From: Acidobacteriota bacterium
GTDB lineage: Bacteria > Acidobacteriota > Blastocatellia > Pyrinomonadales > Pyrinomonadaceae
Assembly (NCBI GenBank): GCA_019639195.1
Contig: JAHBSI010000001.1
Coordinates: 186,001-250,000 of the forward strand
Direction of reading: 5' to 3'
DNA length: 64,000 nt
The position numbers and the translations under genes are program-made. Within the stretch, counting starts at the first letter, position 1. Every line of letters begins with the position of its first letter. Below the pieces are notes generated by a model. It saw only the letters and a program-made list of their open reading frames with translations. It was not told where the DNA came from and searched no databases. Positions 15,963 to 24,486 of this stretch are shown here, piece after piece.

Positions 15963-18407
15963 CTATTTTACGGCACGCAGCGGCTTTTGAACAGTATCGC
16001 CCTCAACGCCTAGTCGTTTCTCGGTTTCGAGAATGTGTGCGGTCGTCTGCAGCACGGTGTCCGGATTGAGCGAGATCGAGTTGATGCCTTTCTCGACGAG
16101 AAAATCGGCAAATTCCGGATAATCCGACGGTGCCTGGCCGCAAATGCCTATCTTCTTGCCGTTGCGCAACGCGGCCTCGATCGCCATTGCGACCATTTTC
16201 TCGACCGCTCCGTTCCGCTCGTCAAAAAGGTGAGCCACCATCTCGCTGTCGCGATCAAGGCCCAACGCAAGCTGCGTAAGATCGTTCGAGCCGATCGAAT
16301 AGCCGTCGAAGACCTTGAGGAATTCGTCAGCAAAGACCACATTCGCCGGAAGCTCGCACATTGCGTAGATCTCAAGGCCGTTCTCGCCCTGCTTGAGGCC
16401 ATGTTCGGCCATCAACGCAATGACCTTTTCGCCTTCTTCGACCGTACGGCAAAACGGGATCATCGGTTTGATATTGGTGAGGCCCATGTCCTCGCGTGCT
16501 CTTTGGAGAGCGAGGCATTCGAGGCGGAATCCGGCCTTGTAGCGGTCGTCGTAATACCGCGAAGCACCGCGAAAACCGATCATCGGATTCTCTTCTTCCG
16601 GCTCAAATTCCTTGCCGCCGATGAGCATAGCGTATTCGTTCGACTTGAAGTCAGACATACGCACGATCACCGGTTTCGGATAGAATGCAGCGGCGATGCG
16701 GCCGACGCCTTCTGCGAGTTTGCGTACAAAGAATTCTTTTGGATCTTCTTCGCCGATCCGCCGCGAGATCGTTTCGACATCCGCCGGACGCTTCAGGTTC
16801 GGGTAATTTATCAGCGCCATCGGATGCATTCCGATGTGGTTGTTGATGATGAATTCGAGCCGTGCAAGGCCGACGCCGTCATTCGGAAAGCGTGCGGCAT
16901 CGAACGCCCTTTCGGGATCGCCCACGTTCATCATTATTTGGGTCCGCGGGCGTTCTTTCTGAGAGATCTTCTGCTTATCGACCTTGTAATCGATCTTGCC
17001 GTAGTAGATGTTGCCGCGTTCTCCCTCGGCGCAAGAGACGGTGATCGGCGCCCCATTCTTGATCTTCTCAGTGGCGTCCGTTGTGCCGACAATGCACGGA
17101 ATGCCGAGCTCGCGGCTGATGATCGCACTGTGGCATGTTCGGCCGCCGCGATCCGTTACGATCGCCGAAGCACGCTTCATTATCGGTTCCCACGCCGGGT
17201 CGGTCATCGAGGTGACAAGAATTTCGCCTTCCTTGAAGGTGTTGAGTTTCGACGGATCCATCAGAACGTGTGCCGTCCCGTGTCCGATCTTCTCGCCGAC
17301 CGCAACGCCGGTTGCAAGCGGAGCTCCGTGAACACCTGTGAGCTTGTATTTTTCTATGTAATTCGATTCTTTGCGGGCGTGGACCGTTTCAGGCCGAGCC
17401 TGTAGGATAAAGAGTTCGCCGGTGATCCCGTCCTTTGCCCACTCGATGTCCATCGGCTGGCTATGGCCGGCCCGTGAAGAGTAGTGATCTTCGATCGCAC
17501 AGGCCCATCGTGCAAGCTGCAGAACTTCGAATCCCGCAAGGCAGAATCGATTGCGCTGTGTATCGACAACGTCGCGAACAAGCGTCCCGATGCCGTTGTC
17601 GTTAAAGACCATCTTGACCTCTTTTACGCCGAGTTTCCGCGTAATGATCGGCCGAAAACCGAGCTTGAGCGTCGGCTTAAAGACGATCCATTCGTCGGGC
17701 GTAGCCATTCCCTGAACGACGGCCTCGCCAAGTCCCCACGCACCATTGATCACAACGGCCTCGCGGAAACCGCTCTCGGTATCGAGCGTGAACATCACAC
17801 CCGAGCATGCAAGGTCCGAACGGACCATCGGTTGGATCCCGATCGAAAGGGCAACGTCGAAGTGGTTAAAGCCCTTTGCCGTTCGGTATGAGATCGCTCG
17901 GTCGGTCCAAAGCGACGCGTAGCACTGATGGCAGGCATCGATAAGGTTCTGCTGGCCGCGCACGTTCAGGATCGTGTCCTGTTGGCCCGCAAAGCTCGCG
18001 TCGGGCAGGTCTTCTGCCGTTGCGGACGAGCGGACCGCGACCTCGAAGGTACGTTTCCCAATGCGGTCGCCTAGGCGTTCATAGCCATCAAGGATCGCCT
18101 TTTCGACCGCCTCCGGAAACGGAGTTTCGAGCATCAGGCGGCGCGCTTCGGCGCCAACGCGGGCAAGTTCATCGAGGTTATTTACGTCGAGGCCTTTTAG
18201 AAGCGCCATCAGGCGGCCGCGAAGGCCGTCAGTCTCGAGCAGCAGTTCGTAGGCATGGCTCGTTGTCGAAAAACCATCGACCGCACGGACGCCCTGCTGC
18301 GTCAGTTCGCGAAAAAGCTCACCGAGGCTGGCACATTTTCCGCCGACAAGCGCCACGTCACCGGCTCCAACCTCACTAAAATCAAGAACATACGGCTTTT
18401 CAGTCAT
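15963..18407 (-). CDS. ppsA: Phosphoenolpyruvate synthase
   Basis: 814 aa, near the usual length for PpsA. Makes PEP from pyruvate and ATP, releasing AMP and phosphate: the first gluconeogenic step from pyruvate. N-terminal ATP-grasp/PPDK domain (GGKCASLGELFREL, SSATAEDLPDASFAGQQDT), the swivelling His domain with catalytic His in DRGGRTCHSAIISRELGIP, and the C-terminal PEP-binding barrel with KPMIPFCRTVEEG, DGYSIGSNDLTQLALGLDRD and the catalytic Cys in GICGQAP. It lies 61 bases after glpX on the same strand, so the two are probably co-transcribed. Confidence 0.95.
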   Translation of the reverse strand: MTEKPYVLDFSEVGAGDVALVGGKCASLGELFRELTQQGVRAVDGFSTTSHAYELLLETDGLRGRLMALLKGLDVNNLDELARVGAEARRLMLETPFPEAVEKAILDGYERLGDRIGKRTFEVAVRSSATAEDLPDASFAGQQDTILNVRGQQNLIDACHQCYASLWTDRAISYRTAKGFNHFDVALSIGIQPMVRSDLACSGVMFTLDTESGFREAVVINGAWGLGEAVVQGMATPDEWIVFKPTLKLGFRPIITRKLGVKEVKMVFNDNGIGTLVRDVVDTQRNRFCLAGFEVLQLARWACAIEDHYSSRAGHSQPMDIEWAKDGITGELFILQARPETVHARKESNYIEKYKLTGVHGAPLATGVAVGEKIGHGTAHVLMDPSKLNTFKEGEILVTSMTDPAWEPIMKRASAIVTDRGGRTCHSAIISRELGIPCIVGTTDATEKIKNGAPITVSCAEGERGNIYYGKIDYKVDKQKISQKERPRTQIMMNVGDPERAFDAARFPNDGVGLARLEFIINNHIGMHPMALINYPNLKRPADVETISRRIGEEDPKEFFVRKLAEGVGRIAAAFYPKPVIVRMSDFKSNEYAMLIGGKEFEPEEENPMIGFRGASRYYDDRYKAGFRLECLALQRAREDMGLTNIKPMIPFCRTVEEGEKVIALMAEHGLKQGENGLEIYAMCELPANVVFADEFLKVFDGYSIGSNDLTQLALGLDRDSEMVAHLFDERNGAVEKMVAMAIEAALRNGKKIGICGQAPSDYPEFADFLVEKGINSISLNPDTVLQTTAHILETEKRLGVEGDTVQKPLRAVK

Positions 18408-18468
18408 GGTTTTAATGGTGTACCTCGTGATAGGTATCCGGGCGCACGTTGCGCTAATAAAGCGCGAA

Positions 18469-19512
18469 TTAGAACCGAATTACAGCATCCGGGCCGCCTT
18501 CTACGTGGACTGTATCGACAAAGCGGATGCTCTTTGAATCAGTGGTCATAACGACCGAGTGAGTTCGCTTGCCCGCACCGAAGAATCTGACTCCGCGAAG
18601 CAATGCACCATCGGTTACGCCCGTGGCCGCAAAGATGATCTTCTTGCCGGGAGCGAGGTCGTTCGTGTCGTAGATCTTGTCAGGGTCGTTGATGCCCATT
18701 TCGTTAAGGCGTTTCATCACCTCGTGAACCGGCGGAACCTTGCTCTTGTCAACGCCTAGTCGTTCGGGGTCGAAAACGAGCTTCGCTTGTATCTCGCCAT
18801 TCAGGCACTTCATTGCGGCGGCCGTAATAACGCCCTCCGGAGCTCCGCCAATGCCGACGAGAGCGTGGATATTCGTACCTGCGACCGCCGCCGAGATACC
18901 GGCCGAAAGGTCACCGTCCGAGATCAGCCTGATCCTCGCACCGGTAGCGCGAACATCTTCGACCAGCTTTTTATGACGGCTGCGGTCGAGACAGATAACG
19001 GTCAGGTCATCAACGTCGCGCCCAAGCCGACGTGCGATATTCTTCAGGTTCTCTTCGATCGGGGCATCAATATCTACCGAACCTCGACAAGACGGCCCGA
19101 CGACGATCTTGTCCATATAGATATCCGGTGCGTAGAGCAGGCCGCCGCGTTCTGCCGCAGCGAGAACGGCGATGGCGTTGTTGGCCCCGAGGGCACAAAG
19201 GTTTGTGCCTTCGAGCGGATCGACAGCGATATCGACTTCCGGAAACTCTGCCCTCGCTTCTTCTGAAAATGCACCGCCGCCGAGTTCCTCGCCGATATAC
19301 AGCATCGGAGCCTCGTCGCGTTCGCCCTCGCCAATGACGATGCGGCCGCGCATCGGCACGGTATCCATAACTTCACGCATTGCCTCAACAGCGACAAGAT
19401 CGCTGTGTTTGCGGTCGCCCTGGCCCATCGTTTTGGCGGATTCGATGGCCGCTGCTTCGGTTACACGTAAAAAATCGAGTGCCAGCTCGCGTTCGGCTTT
19501 GTTGCTTTTCAT
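18469..19512 (-). CDS. glpX: Fructose-1,6-bisphosphatase, class II
   Basis: 347 aa. Hydrolyses fructose-1,6-bisphosphate, the committed gluconeogenic step. Family motifs: [18 protein letters not shown] at the N-terminus, [27 protein letters not shown] (the metal-binding DPLEGT) and [13 protein letters not shown]. Followed by ppsA on the same strand. Together with acsA elsewhere in the window this supports growth on acetate, fatty acids or amino acids. Confidence 0.95.
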   Translation of the reverse strand: MKSNKAERELALDFLRVTEAAAIESAKTMGQGDRKHSDLVAVEAMREVMDTVPMRGRIVIGEGERDEAPMLYIGEELGGGAFSEEARAEFPEVDIAVDPLEGTNLCALGANNAIAVLAAAERGGLLYAPDIYMDKIVVGPSCRGSVDIDAPIEENLKNIARRLGRDVDDLTVICLDRSRHKKLVEDVRATGARIRLISDGDLSAGISAAVAGTNIHALVGIGGAPEGVITAAAMKCLNGEIQAKLVFDPERLGVDKSKVPPVHEVMKRLNEMGINDPDKIYDTNDLAPGKKIIFAATGVTDGALLRGVRFFGAGKRTHSVVMTTDSKSIRFVDTVHVEGGPDAVIRF

Positions 19513-19580
19513 TTTGAAATAGTATTCGCCCCTATTTTTGTCGGTTTTTGCTAGGTGTTTGAAGGCATTCTAACACCTTA

Positions 19581-19617
19581 AACCAGTGATTTGACAACTG
19601 GTTCGCAGGATTATAGG
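19581..19617 (+). promoter_or_regulatory. Candidate promoter and inverted repeat before the 7Fe ferredoxin gene
   Basis: A perfect TTGACA (19591-19596) is followed after 15 bases by TATAGG (19612-19617). The TTGACA lies in the loop of an inverted repeat AACCAGT/ACTGGTT (19581-19587, 19597-19603), which could be an operator. The spacing is short, so this is tentative. Confidence 0.35.
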
Positions 19618-19678
19618 TTTTTAGTTTGGCCATGCCGGCACCGAGACCACTCAATTTCGCCGGTTCGCCCATATCGCC

Positions 19679-19975
19679 ATGACGTATATTGTTACTGAGC
19701 CTTGTCTTGATTGTAAGTACACCGACTGTGCCGCGGTCTGTCCTGTTGAAGCCTTTCACGAACTGCCTGACAGGCTCCTGATCAACCCGGACACCTGCAT
19801 CGACTGCGACGCCTGCGTCCCGGAATGCCCTGTCGAAGCGATCTTCTCGGATATGTCGATCCCGGAGGAATATCAGAACTGGCTCGAGATAAACAAGGAA
19901 GCAGAGAATTACCCGATCATCAGCACGAAGATCCCCGCACTTTACGGCTCCGGCTGTAAAGGACAACCGGAATAA
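19679..19975 (+). CDS. fdxA: Seven-iron ferredoxin (3Fe-4S/4Fe-4S)
   Basis: 98 aa. FdxA family: YIVTEPCLDCKYTDCAAVCPVEAF holds the first cysteine group and CIDCDACVPECPVEAI the second. The CLDCKYTDC pattern matches Azotobacter-type FdI, which carries one [3Fe-4S] and one [4Fe-4S] cluster. Low-potential soluble electron carrier. Divergent from glpX. A very strong terminator follows the stop. Confidence 0.93.
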   Translation: MTYIVTEPCLDCKYTDCAAVCPVEAFHELPDRLLINPDTCIDCDACVPECPVEAIFSDMSIPEEYQNWLEINKEAENYPIISTKIPALYGSGCKGQPE

Positions 19976-19998
19976 GGCGAATTTTTCAGCAAAATAAG

Positions 19999-20043
19999 AA
20001 CGCCGCAGGATGTTAGCCATTCCTGCGGCGTTTCGGTTTTTTT
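19999..20043. terminator. Bidirectional intrinsic terminator between fdxA and mqnD
   Basis: Twelve-base perfect stem AACGCCGCAGGA / TCCTGCGGCGTT (19999-20010, 20021-20032), a 10-base loop, then TTCGG and a long T run on the plus strand. Placed between convergent genes. Confidence 0.92.
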
Positions 20044-20052
20044 GCTCGTGCG

Positions 20053-20913
20053 TTAACCGACGAACTCGACATCTACCTTTTTCTTGATGATGCCGGCCTT
20101 GTGGCCTTCTTCCAGCAAGGTCTTAACGGCCTGCCGGCCGCGTTCGCCGTAATCCAGCGTCAGGTCATTCACCCACATCGCAACGAAACGGTCCGCAAGC
20201 TCCGGCTGCATATCGCGTGCGAACTGCATCGCATAGGCAAGCGCGTCCTCGCGGTTCTCCATCGAATACACGATCGACCGGTGCAGATGCCGCGAAACCT
20301 CTTCCATCAATTCCTTTCCGAGCGAACGTTTGATGACATTTCCGCCCATCGGAAGCGGCAGCCCGGTCCTTTCGTGCCACCACTCGCCAAGATCGAGCAC
20401 CTTGTCGAGCCCGACCTGCTTGTAGAAAAGCTGGCCTTCGTGGATCAACAGGCCGGCATCTACACGCCCGCTTTGAACCTCATCGATGATCTTGTCGAAC
20501 GGCACAACGACATGCTCAAAGCCGCGATCATAGATCCGAAGAGCAAGATACGCACTCGTCAGCTCGCCCGGAACCGCGATCTTCATCGAACCGATCTCGG
20601 ACGCCTCGCGCGGCTCTTTTGCAACGACTATCGGCCCGTATTTGTCGCCGATCGACGCTCCATGCGGCAGCAACGCGTACTTGTCCGCGACGTATGCATA
20701 AGCATGAAATGAGATCGCCGTTACGTCAAAAACGCCGTTCTTAGCATCCTCGTTCAAGCTCTGGATATCTTTGAGCGTGTGCTCAAATTTTAAACCTTCC
20801 GTTTCAAGCTTGTTCGTGGCAAGCCCGTAAAACATAAAGGCATCATCAGAATCCGGTGAATGTGCAACAGAGATAGTGCGAACTTCGGGGGTCGTTTCCG
20901 CTTTTACAGACAT
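20053..20913 (-). CDS. mqnD: 1,4-dihydroxy-6-naphthoate synthase (menaquinone, futalosine pathway)
   Basis: 286 aa from the ATG at 20913 (a start at 20934 adds seven residues without support). Periplasmic-binding-protein-like fold acting in the cytosol: cyclic dehypoxanthine futalosine to 1,4-dihydroxy-6-naphthoate. Motifs: [53 protein letters not shown] and [11 protein letters not shown]. The gene implies that menaquinone is made through futalosine and not through the classical Men route; mqnA, mqnC and mqnE are not in this window. Confidence 0.88.
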   Translation of the reverse strand: MSVKAETTPEVRTISVAHSPDSDDAFMFYGLATNKLETEGLKFEHTLKDIQSLNEDAKNGVFDVTAISFHAYAYVADKYALLPHGASIGDKYGPIVVAKEPREASEIGSMKIAVPGELTSAYLALRIYDRGFEHVVVPFDKIIDEVQSGRVDAGLLIHEGQLFYKQVGLDKVLDLGEWWHERTGLPLPMGGNVIKRSLGKELMEEVSRHLHRSIVYSMENREDALAYAMQFARDMQPELADRFVAMWVNDLTLDYGERGRQAVKTLLEEGHKAGIIKKKVDVEFVG

Positions 20914-21132
20914 ACTTCTTAAGACTGCGAACAATAAATACTAGTGTTGTTAAAGAATTGCTATTTTACCGTTTTGCCTACATTTAGCAAACTCCCCGCT
21001 CAGAACCCGTTCAGAGTGCTAGCTTTAGCTTGTTTCGTTCAGAGTATTCGTTCAGAGTGCAAGCTTTAGCTTGTTTCGTTCAGAGTGCAAGCTTTGGCTT
21101 GTACCTGTAGTACCTGTCCCATCGACCCGCAC
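20914..21132. other. Intergenic stretch with short direct repeats
   Basis: Together with the remnant that follows, more than 400 bases separate mqnD from the HTH-TPR gene. This first part is A/T-rich near 20950 and then holds the repeat cluster at 21009-21105. No gene, RNA or promoter is otherwise evident. Confidence 0.5.
21009..21105. repeat. Cluster of three 28-base repeats plus a partial copy, REP-like
   Basis: Copies start at 21009, 21050 and 21078 with a truncated one at 21037. Each reads GTTCAGAGTGC then [A/T]AGCTTT[A/G]GCTTG and a short tail. The second half of the 21050 copy is a perfect small palindrome CAAGCT-TT-AGCTTG (21060-21073); the other copies differ by one base. The copies abut or nearly abut, with no unique spacers of CRISPR length. 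Confidence 0.75.
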
Positions 21133-21316
21133 TCAATAATCATCCCAACCCTTCCCATAATCCAACACCGGATACTCCAACCAGATCCGCAGCGCCTCAT
21201 CTCGCCCAATCTCCTCGAGGTACTTATCTGCGCTCGAATACGGCCAGTCCTGCCGCCGATGATGTCGCGATGTTCAAGAAAGGCCTGCTTACTGAGGACG
21301 GGCCAAGTTAGCAACG
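21133..21316 (-). pseudogene. Remnant of a REP-associated tyrosine transposase-like gene (tentative)
   Basis: On the minus strand from 21273 to the stop at 21133 the frame reads ...HHRRQDWPYSSADKYLEE then IGRDEALRIWLEYPVLDYGK, ending in GWDDY. The WPYSS followed by a helical tail resembles the C-terminus of REP-associated (Y1/IS200-like) transposases. Reading further upstream requires a change of frame (a stop at 21274 interrupts it) and the catalytic HUH and Tyr motifs are absent, so only a 3' fragment survives. Identification is from memory of the family and is uncertain. It lies beside the short repeat cluster. Confidence 0.35.
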
Positions 21317-21344
21317 CCGTTGAAATGTATCCAATAGAAATTAT

Positions 21345-22121
21345 TCATGAGCGGCCCTGAGCTAATTCAACCAAGAAATGAATCCGTTTTGTTATTGTGG
21401 GAAATGTTTCTTGAATTTCTTGCGCAAACAAACGAGCACCGTTATAGTCCTGAAGATTAAGCACCAAAACCTCACCCAAAAAGCGAGCCGACATTTCATT
21501 TTTTGTGGGTAACGGATCAGATTTTGTTTCGGTCTCTAAGGCTTTGCGAAAATGCATAACTGCTTCTCTCATCCTTTCGGGCTCATTGAAAGCTGTCATC
21601 ATTATTGAAACGCCAATTTCGTGGTGAGCTCTCGGGTTAGTTGGCTGTAATTCTAAAGCCTTGCGCAAAGGCTCTTCAGCTTCCTTAAACATACTCCCAC
21701 CGATATAGATCAGCCCTAAATTCATGTAGGCCGGAAAACACGGATTAAGTTCAATTGCCTTTTTCATTGGCTTTATTGCTCGATGATAGTGCGACCAGAT
21801 AAGGAACATTTGGCCCAGATTAAAGTACGCAAGAAAGTAACGCGGGTTAAGCGAGATTGCTTTATTAAAACATTCTTCCGCTCGATCAACCGTTTCTGGA
21901 TGATTTGCCAAATTGCAGCCTTGCTCAAAATAGGTTCTAGCGTCAGGTGACAAAACATCAGATTCGCGAATTCTGATAAGTCTGTCACCTATGCGCTCAC
22001 TTGGGATTTCTCCGTTGCGCAGCCATTCATACATAGTGCGTTTTGAAACTTGCAGCACTGCAGCCGCCTGTTCCGGCGTAAGCAGTTTGGTCGTCGATTT
22101 CGATTCCACCTTACTAATCAT
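21345..22121 (-). CDS. HTH (excisionase-type) plus TPR protein
   Basis: 258 aa from the ATG at 22121; a TTG at 22157 would add 12 residues and is less likely. Residues 10-58 are a MerR/excisionase-type helix-turn-helix (LLTPEQAAAVLQVSKRTMY, then RLIRIRESDVL). Residues 65-250 are tetratricopeptide repeats (ARTYFEQGCNLANHP, AEECFNKAISLNPRYFLAYF, AIKPMKKAIELNPCFPAYMN, AEEPLRKALELQPTNPRAHH). A DNA-binding head on a protein-interaction scaffold suggests a regulator. Composition is distinctly A/T-rich compared with neighbours, which suggests recent acquisition. No target evident. Confidence 0.75.
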   Translation of the reverse strand: MISKVESKSTTKLLTPEQAAAVLQVSKRTMYEWLRNGEIPSERIGDRLIRIRESDVLSPDARTYFEQGCNLANHPETVDRAEECFNKAISLNPRYFLAYFNLGQMFLIWSHYHRAIKPMKKAIELNPCFPAYMNLGLIYIGGSMFKEAEEPLRKALELQPTNPRAHHEIGVSIMMTAFNEPERMREAVMHFRKALETETKSDPLPTKNEMSARFLGEVLVLNLQDYNGARLFAQEIQETFPTITKRIHFLVELAQGRS

Positions 22122-22183
22122 AACCCCTATACTAAGTAAGGCAACCAAAGGAGTCAAGAGGCAATAAGAGGAAATAGGAGTAT

Positions 22184-22795
22184 TTAGACAACCTCATCGC
22201 CGGTCCATTGCGTCGAGGTCGAATGCGGAATGTCGAACTGATCCAGAATGCGAAAACAGACGTGATCGACGAGTTCGTCGATAGTTTTCGGTTTGTGATA
22301 GAACGACGGGCTTGCGGGCAGGATGCGTGCGCCGGCGTGCGAGAGCCGCAGCATATTTTCGAGATGAATTGCGTTGTAAGGAGTTTCGCGTGGGACGAGG
22401 ACTAGCTTTCGGCCTTCTTTCAGGCAAACATCTGCCGCGCGATGGATCAAATTCGTCCCTGCTCCCGAGGCGATCGCACCAAGCGTCCCCATCGAACAAG
22501 GAACGATGATCATTCCCGCCTGCTTGTACGAACCGGAAGACGGCCTTGCGGCAAAATTATCAAGCCGCCAAACTCGTATAACTTTCGACCCGGCATCAAG
22601 GCCCAGCCACGCATTGATCTTCGCGGTGTCGGCATTTTTGATGTCGGCGCCGAGCTCGAGCTGCGCAACGACCGTCGCGGTCGATGAAATTATGAGGTTG
22701 ATCGTCTCGACCTTGCCGCTCGCGATCAACAATTCCAGCGTTCTGCGGGCGTAGATCGCCCCGGAAGCTCCTGTGATCGCAAGCGTTAAGTCCAT
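22184..22795 (-). CDS. ubiX: Flavin prenyltransferase UbiX
   Basis: 203 aa flavoprotein that prenylates FMN to the cofactor used by UbiD-type decarboxylases. Family motifs: LTLAITGASGAIYARRTLELL at the N-terminus, IVPCSMGTLGAIASGAGTNL, AADVCLKEGRKLVLVPRETPY and a C-terminal HKPKTIDELVDHV. No ubiD gene is in the window. Divergent from larB with a 63-base gap. Confidence 0.95.
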   Translation of the reverse strand: MDLTLAITGASGAIYARRTLELLIASGKVETINLIISSTATVVAQLELGADIKNADTAKINAWLGLDAGSKVIRVWRLDNFAARPSSGSYKQAGMIIVPCSMGTLGAIASGAGTNLIHRAADVCLKEGRKLVLVPRETPYNAIHLENMLRLSHAGARILPASPSFYHKPKTIDELVDHVCFRILDQFDIPHSTSTQWTGDEVV

Positions 22796-22858
22796 AGCTT
22801 CAGATTCTAGCTTTGAGCCGGAAGTTAATAAAGCCGTCCATCGAGACTTGCCCGCCGA

Positions 22859-23635
22859 GTGTCAAAAAGCGGATGCTATTTGAAAGTGCAAAAGAACGAG
22901 ATCAAGCAAATTCTGGCCGCGTTAAGTAATGGAGCGATCGATGAGGACACCGCGATCGAAAAACTCGCATCCGTCGGCTATGAGGATGTCGGCTTTGCAA
23001 AGGTCGATCATGCGCGGGCGGAGCGGCAAGGCTTTCCGGAAGTGATCTTCGGCTTTGGCAAAACGCGCCAACAGATCGTCGGCATCTTCGAAAAGCTCGC
23101 GGCCCGCTCGCCAAACGTGCTCATAACGCGCACAGATAGTGACGTTTACGGCGATATCCGCAATATCGTTGCTGACGCCGAATGGCACGAGGCGGCAAAA
23201 ATGATCCGTGTCTTCCGCGACAAAACTGACCGCGGAATGGGCGAGATCGCCGTCGTAACCGCAGGCACGAGCGACATTCCCGTCGCCGAAGAAGCTGCCT
23301 TGACGGCCGAAGCGATGGGAAACCGCGTTTCGCGCATCTGGGACGCAGGCGTTGCCGGGGTTCATCGAATTATCTCTCAGCGTGAAACACTCGAAGGTGC
23401 ACGTGCCGTCATCGTAGTTGCCGGAATGGAAGGTGCTCTGCCGTCCGTGGTTGGCGGCCTCGTCAGCGTGCCCGTTATCGGTGTCCCAACAAGCATCGGC
23501 TATGGTGCCGCATTCGGTGGACTTGCCGCACTCCTCGGGATGCTCAATTCCTGCTCCTCGAATGTCACGGTCGTCAACATCGACAACGGCTTTGGCGCCG
23601 GCTTTGTCGCAAGCCTGATAAACCGAACAAGGTGA
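22859..23635 (+). CDS. larB: Nickel-pincer cofactor biosynthesis protein LarB
   Basis: 258 aa from a GTG at 22859; an in-frame GTG at 22886 (QKNEIKQIL) is an alternative. LarB carboxylates and hydrolyses nicotinic acid adenine dinucleotide, the first step to the lactate racemase cofactor. The C-terminal half is PurE-like: [47 protein letters not shown] and [13 protein letters not shown]. The N-terminal helical domain ([30 protein letters not shown]) is normal. larC, larE and larA are not nearby. Confidence 0.92.
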   Translation: MSKSGCYLKVQKNEIKQILAALSNGAIDEDTAIEKLASVGYEDVGFAKVDHARAERQGFPEVIFGFGKTRQQIVGIFEKLAARSPNVLITRTDSDVYGDIRNIVADAEWHEAAKMIRVFRDKTDRGMGEIAVVTAGTSDIPVAEEAALTAEAMGNRVSRIWDAGVAGVHRIISQRETLEGARAVIVVAGMEGALPSVVGGLVSVPVIGVPTSIGYGAAFGGLAALLGMLNSCSSNVTVVNIDNGFGAGFVASLINRTR

Positions 23636-23637
23636 TC

Positions 23638-24129
23638 TTAGATGAGTGCCTTTCTGACGGTCTCCATGCTCATATAGAGCCGATAGGGATCGTCGAGCAT
23701 CTCGACAAAGCCGTAACGGAGGTAAAAGTCTTTTGCGGCCTGATTCAAGGCGATCAGCTCGACCACACGGATCCCGATCGCATCGGAGGCCGCCTCAGCA
23801 GTCTTTAGAGCATCAAAAAGTATCGCTTCGCCAAGCCCGAGCCCGCGAACGGACAGATCAGTTGCGAGCCGGCCTATATGCACCGTCGGGATCGGATATC
23901 TTGGGAGTTTTAAGTCAGAAGGGAGTTGGTCGAATCGGACAGAACCGGCAGAAAGTGTGTAATACGCGAGGACATGCATCTCGTTCGGCCGAACGGCGAC
24001 ATACGTTCGTCCAATATCATTCCTGGTATTTTTTAGTGCGAATTGGCTCAGGAACCGGTTCAATGTCGGCTCGCCGCAATCGAATCGCTTCGTGTTATGG
24101 TCCGGTGAGATCGGCTCGATCCTAAACAC
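23638..24129 (-). CDS. GNAT acetyltransferase toxin (TacT-like)
   Basis: 163 aa beginning with GTG, whose G is the last base of the antitoxin TAG stop (one-base overlap). Toxins of this family acetylate the amino group of aminoacyl-tRNAs and block translation. Family signs: a start with HNTKRFDCGEPTLNRFL, YTLSAGSVRFDQLP, acetyl-CoA loop LATDLSVRGLGLGEAILFDA and C-terminal KDFYLRYGFVEM. The RGLGLG segment corresponds to the acetyl-CoA loop. Its stop lies 2 bases from the convergent larB stop. Confidence 0.88.
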   Translation of the reverse strand: MFRIEPISPDHNTKRFDCGEPTLNRFLSQFALKNTRNDIGRTYVAVRPNEMHVLAYYTLSAGSVRFDQLPSDLKLPRYPIPTVHIGRLATDLSVRGLGLGEAILFDALKTAEAASDAIGIRVVELIALNQAAKDFYLRYGFVEMLDDPYRLYMSMETVRKALI

Positions 24130-24413
24130 TATTTGGCGATCAACCTTTTATGAGTTTTTCGCGCCCTCCGGAGCAACGCGTTCGGCTTTGCGTTCTCGTC
24201 AAGGACACTCAGGAATATCTCTCTATCGCGGTCTGATAGCGTTGCGGCATCGTGCCGTTCCAGCACGCCTTCAGCACTTTCGCTCAGCACGCTCACGGCA
24301 AAATCCGTCAAGGTCTTCCCCGAAATATTCGCCGCCCTCTCGATACGGTCCTTCACCTCGGGGCGAAGCCGAATATTCAATCTCGCGTGTTTGTCGATGA
24401 CCGTCGTCGGCAT
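24129..24413 (-). CDS. DUF1778 ribbon-helix-helix antitoxin (TacA-like)
   Basis: 94 aa from the ATG at 24413; a longer frame to 24479 would include the promoter region and is rejected. RHH domain: ARLNIRLRPEVKDRIERAA, SGKTLTDFAVSVL. The C-terminal tail (FLSVLDENAKPNALLRRARK) is the usual toxin-binding arm. Pairs with the GNAT toxin directly downstream and likely represses the operon. Confidence 0.9.
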   Translation of the reverse strand: MPTTVIDKHARLNIRLRPEVKDRIERAANISGKTLTDFAVSVLSESAEGVLERHDAATLSDRDREIFLSVLDENAKPNALLRRARKTHKRLIAK

Positions 24414-24430
24414 AGCTTCACTCGCCAAAT

Positions 24431-24461
24431 ATAATAACACAGGATGTGGCAGATCGCCACA
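24431..24461 (-). promoter_or_regulatory. Extended -10 promoter and inverted repeat of the TacA/TacT-like operon
   Basis: On the minus strand TGT-TATTAT (24439-24431) is an extended -10, 11 bases plus a start site ahead of the antitoxin ATG. Immediately upstream lies an inverted repeat TGTGGC-N5-GCCACA (24445-24461), covering the -35 position, as expected of an RHH antitoxin operator. The architecture resembles that of the other toxin-antitoxin promoter at 7607-7646. Confidence 0.5.
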
Positions 24462-24486
24462 CACAAAGAAACGCAGCACCTAAGCG

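Noticed and set aside
16035..17405. 456-codon plus-strand open frame
   Set aside because: It is antisense to ppsA, with arginine/histidine-rich low-quality sequence and no ribosome-binding site of note.
21009..21105. Possible CRISPR array
   Set aside because: The repeats are adjacent, one is truncated, and there are no unique spacers of regular length and no cas genes.
22121..22157. Longer start (TTG) for the HTH-TPR gene
   Set aside because: The ATG at 22121 gives a cleaner N-terminus, and the upstream stretch resembles promoter sequence more than coding sequence.
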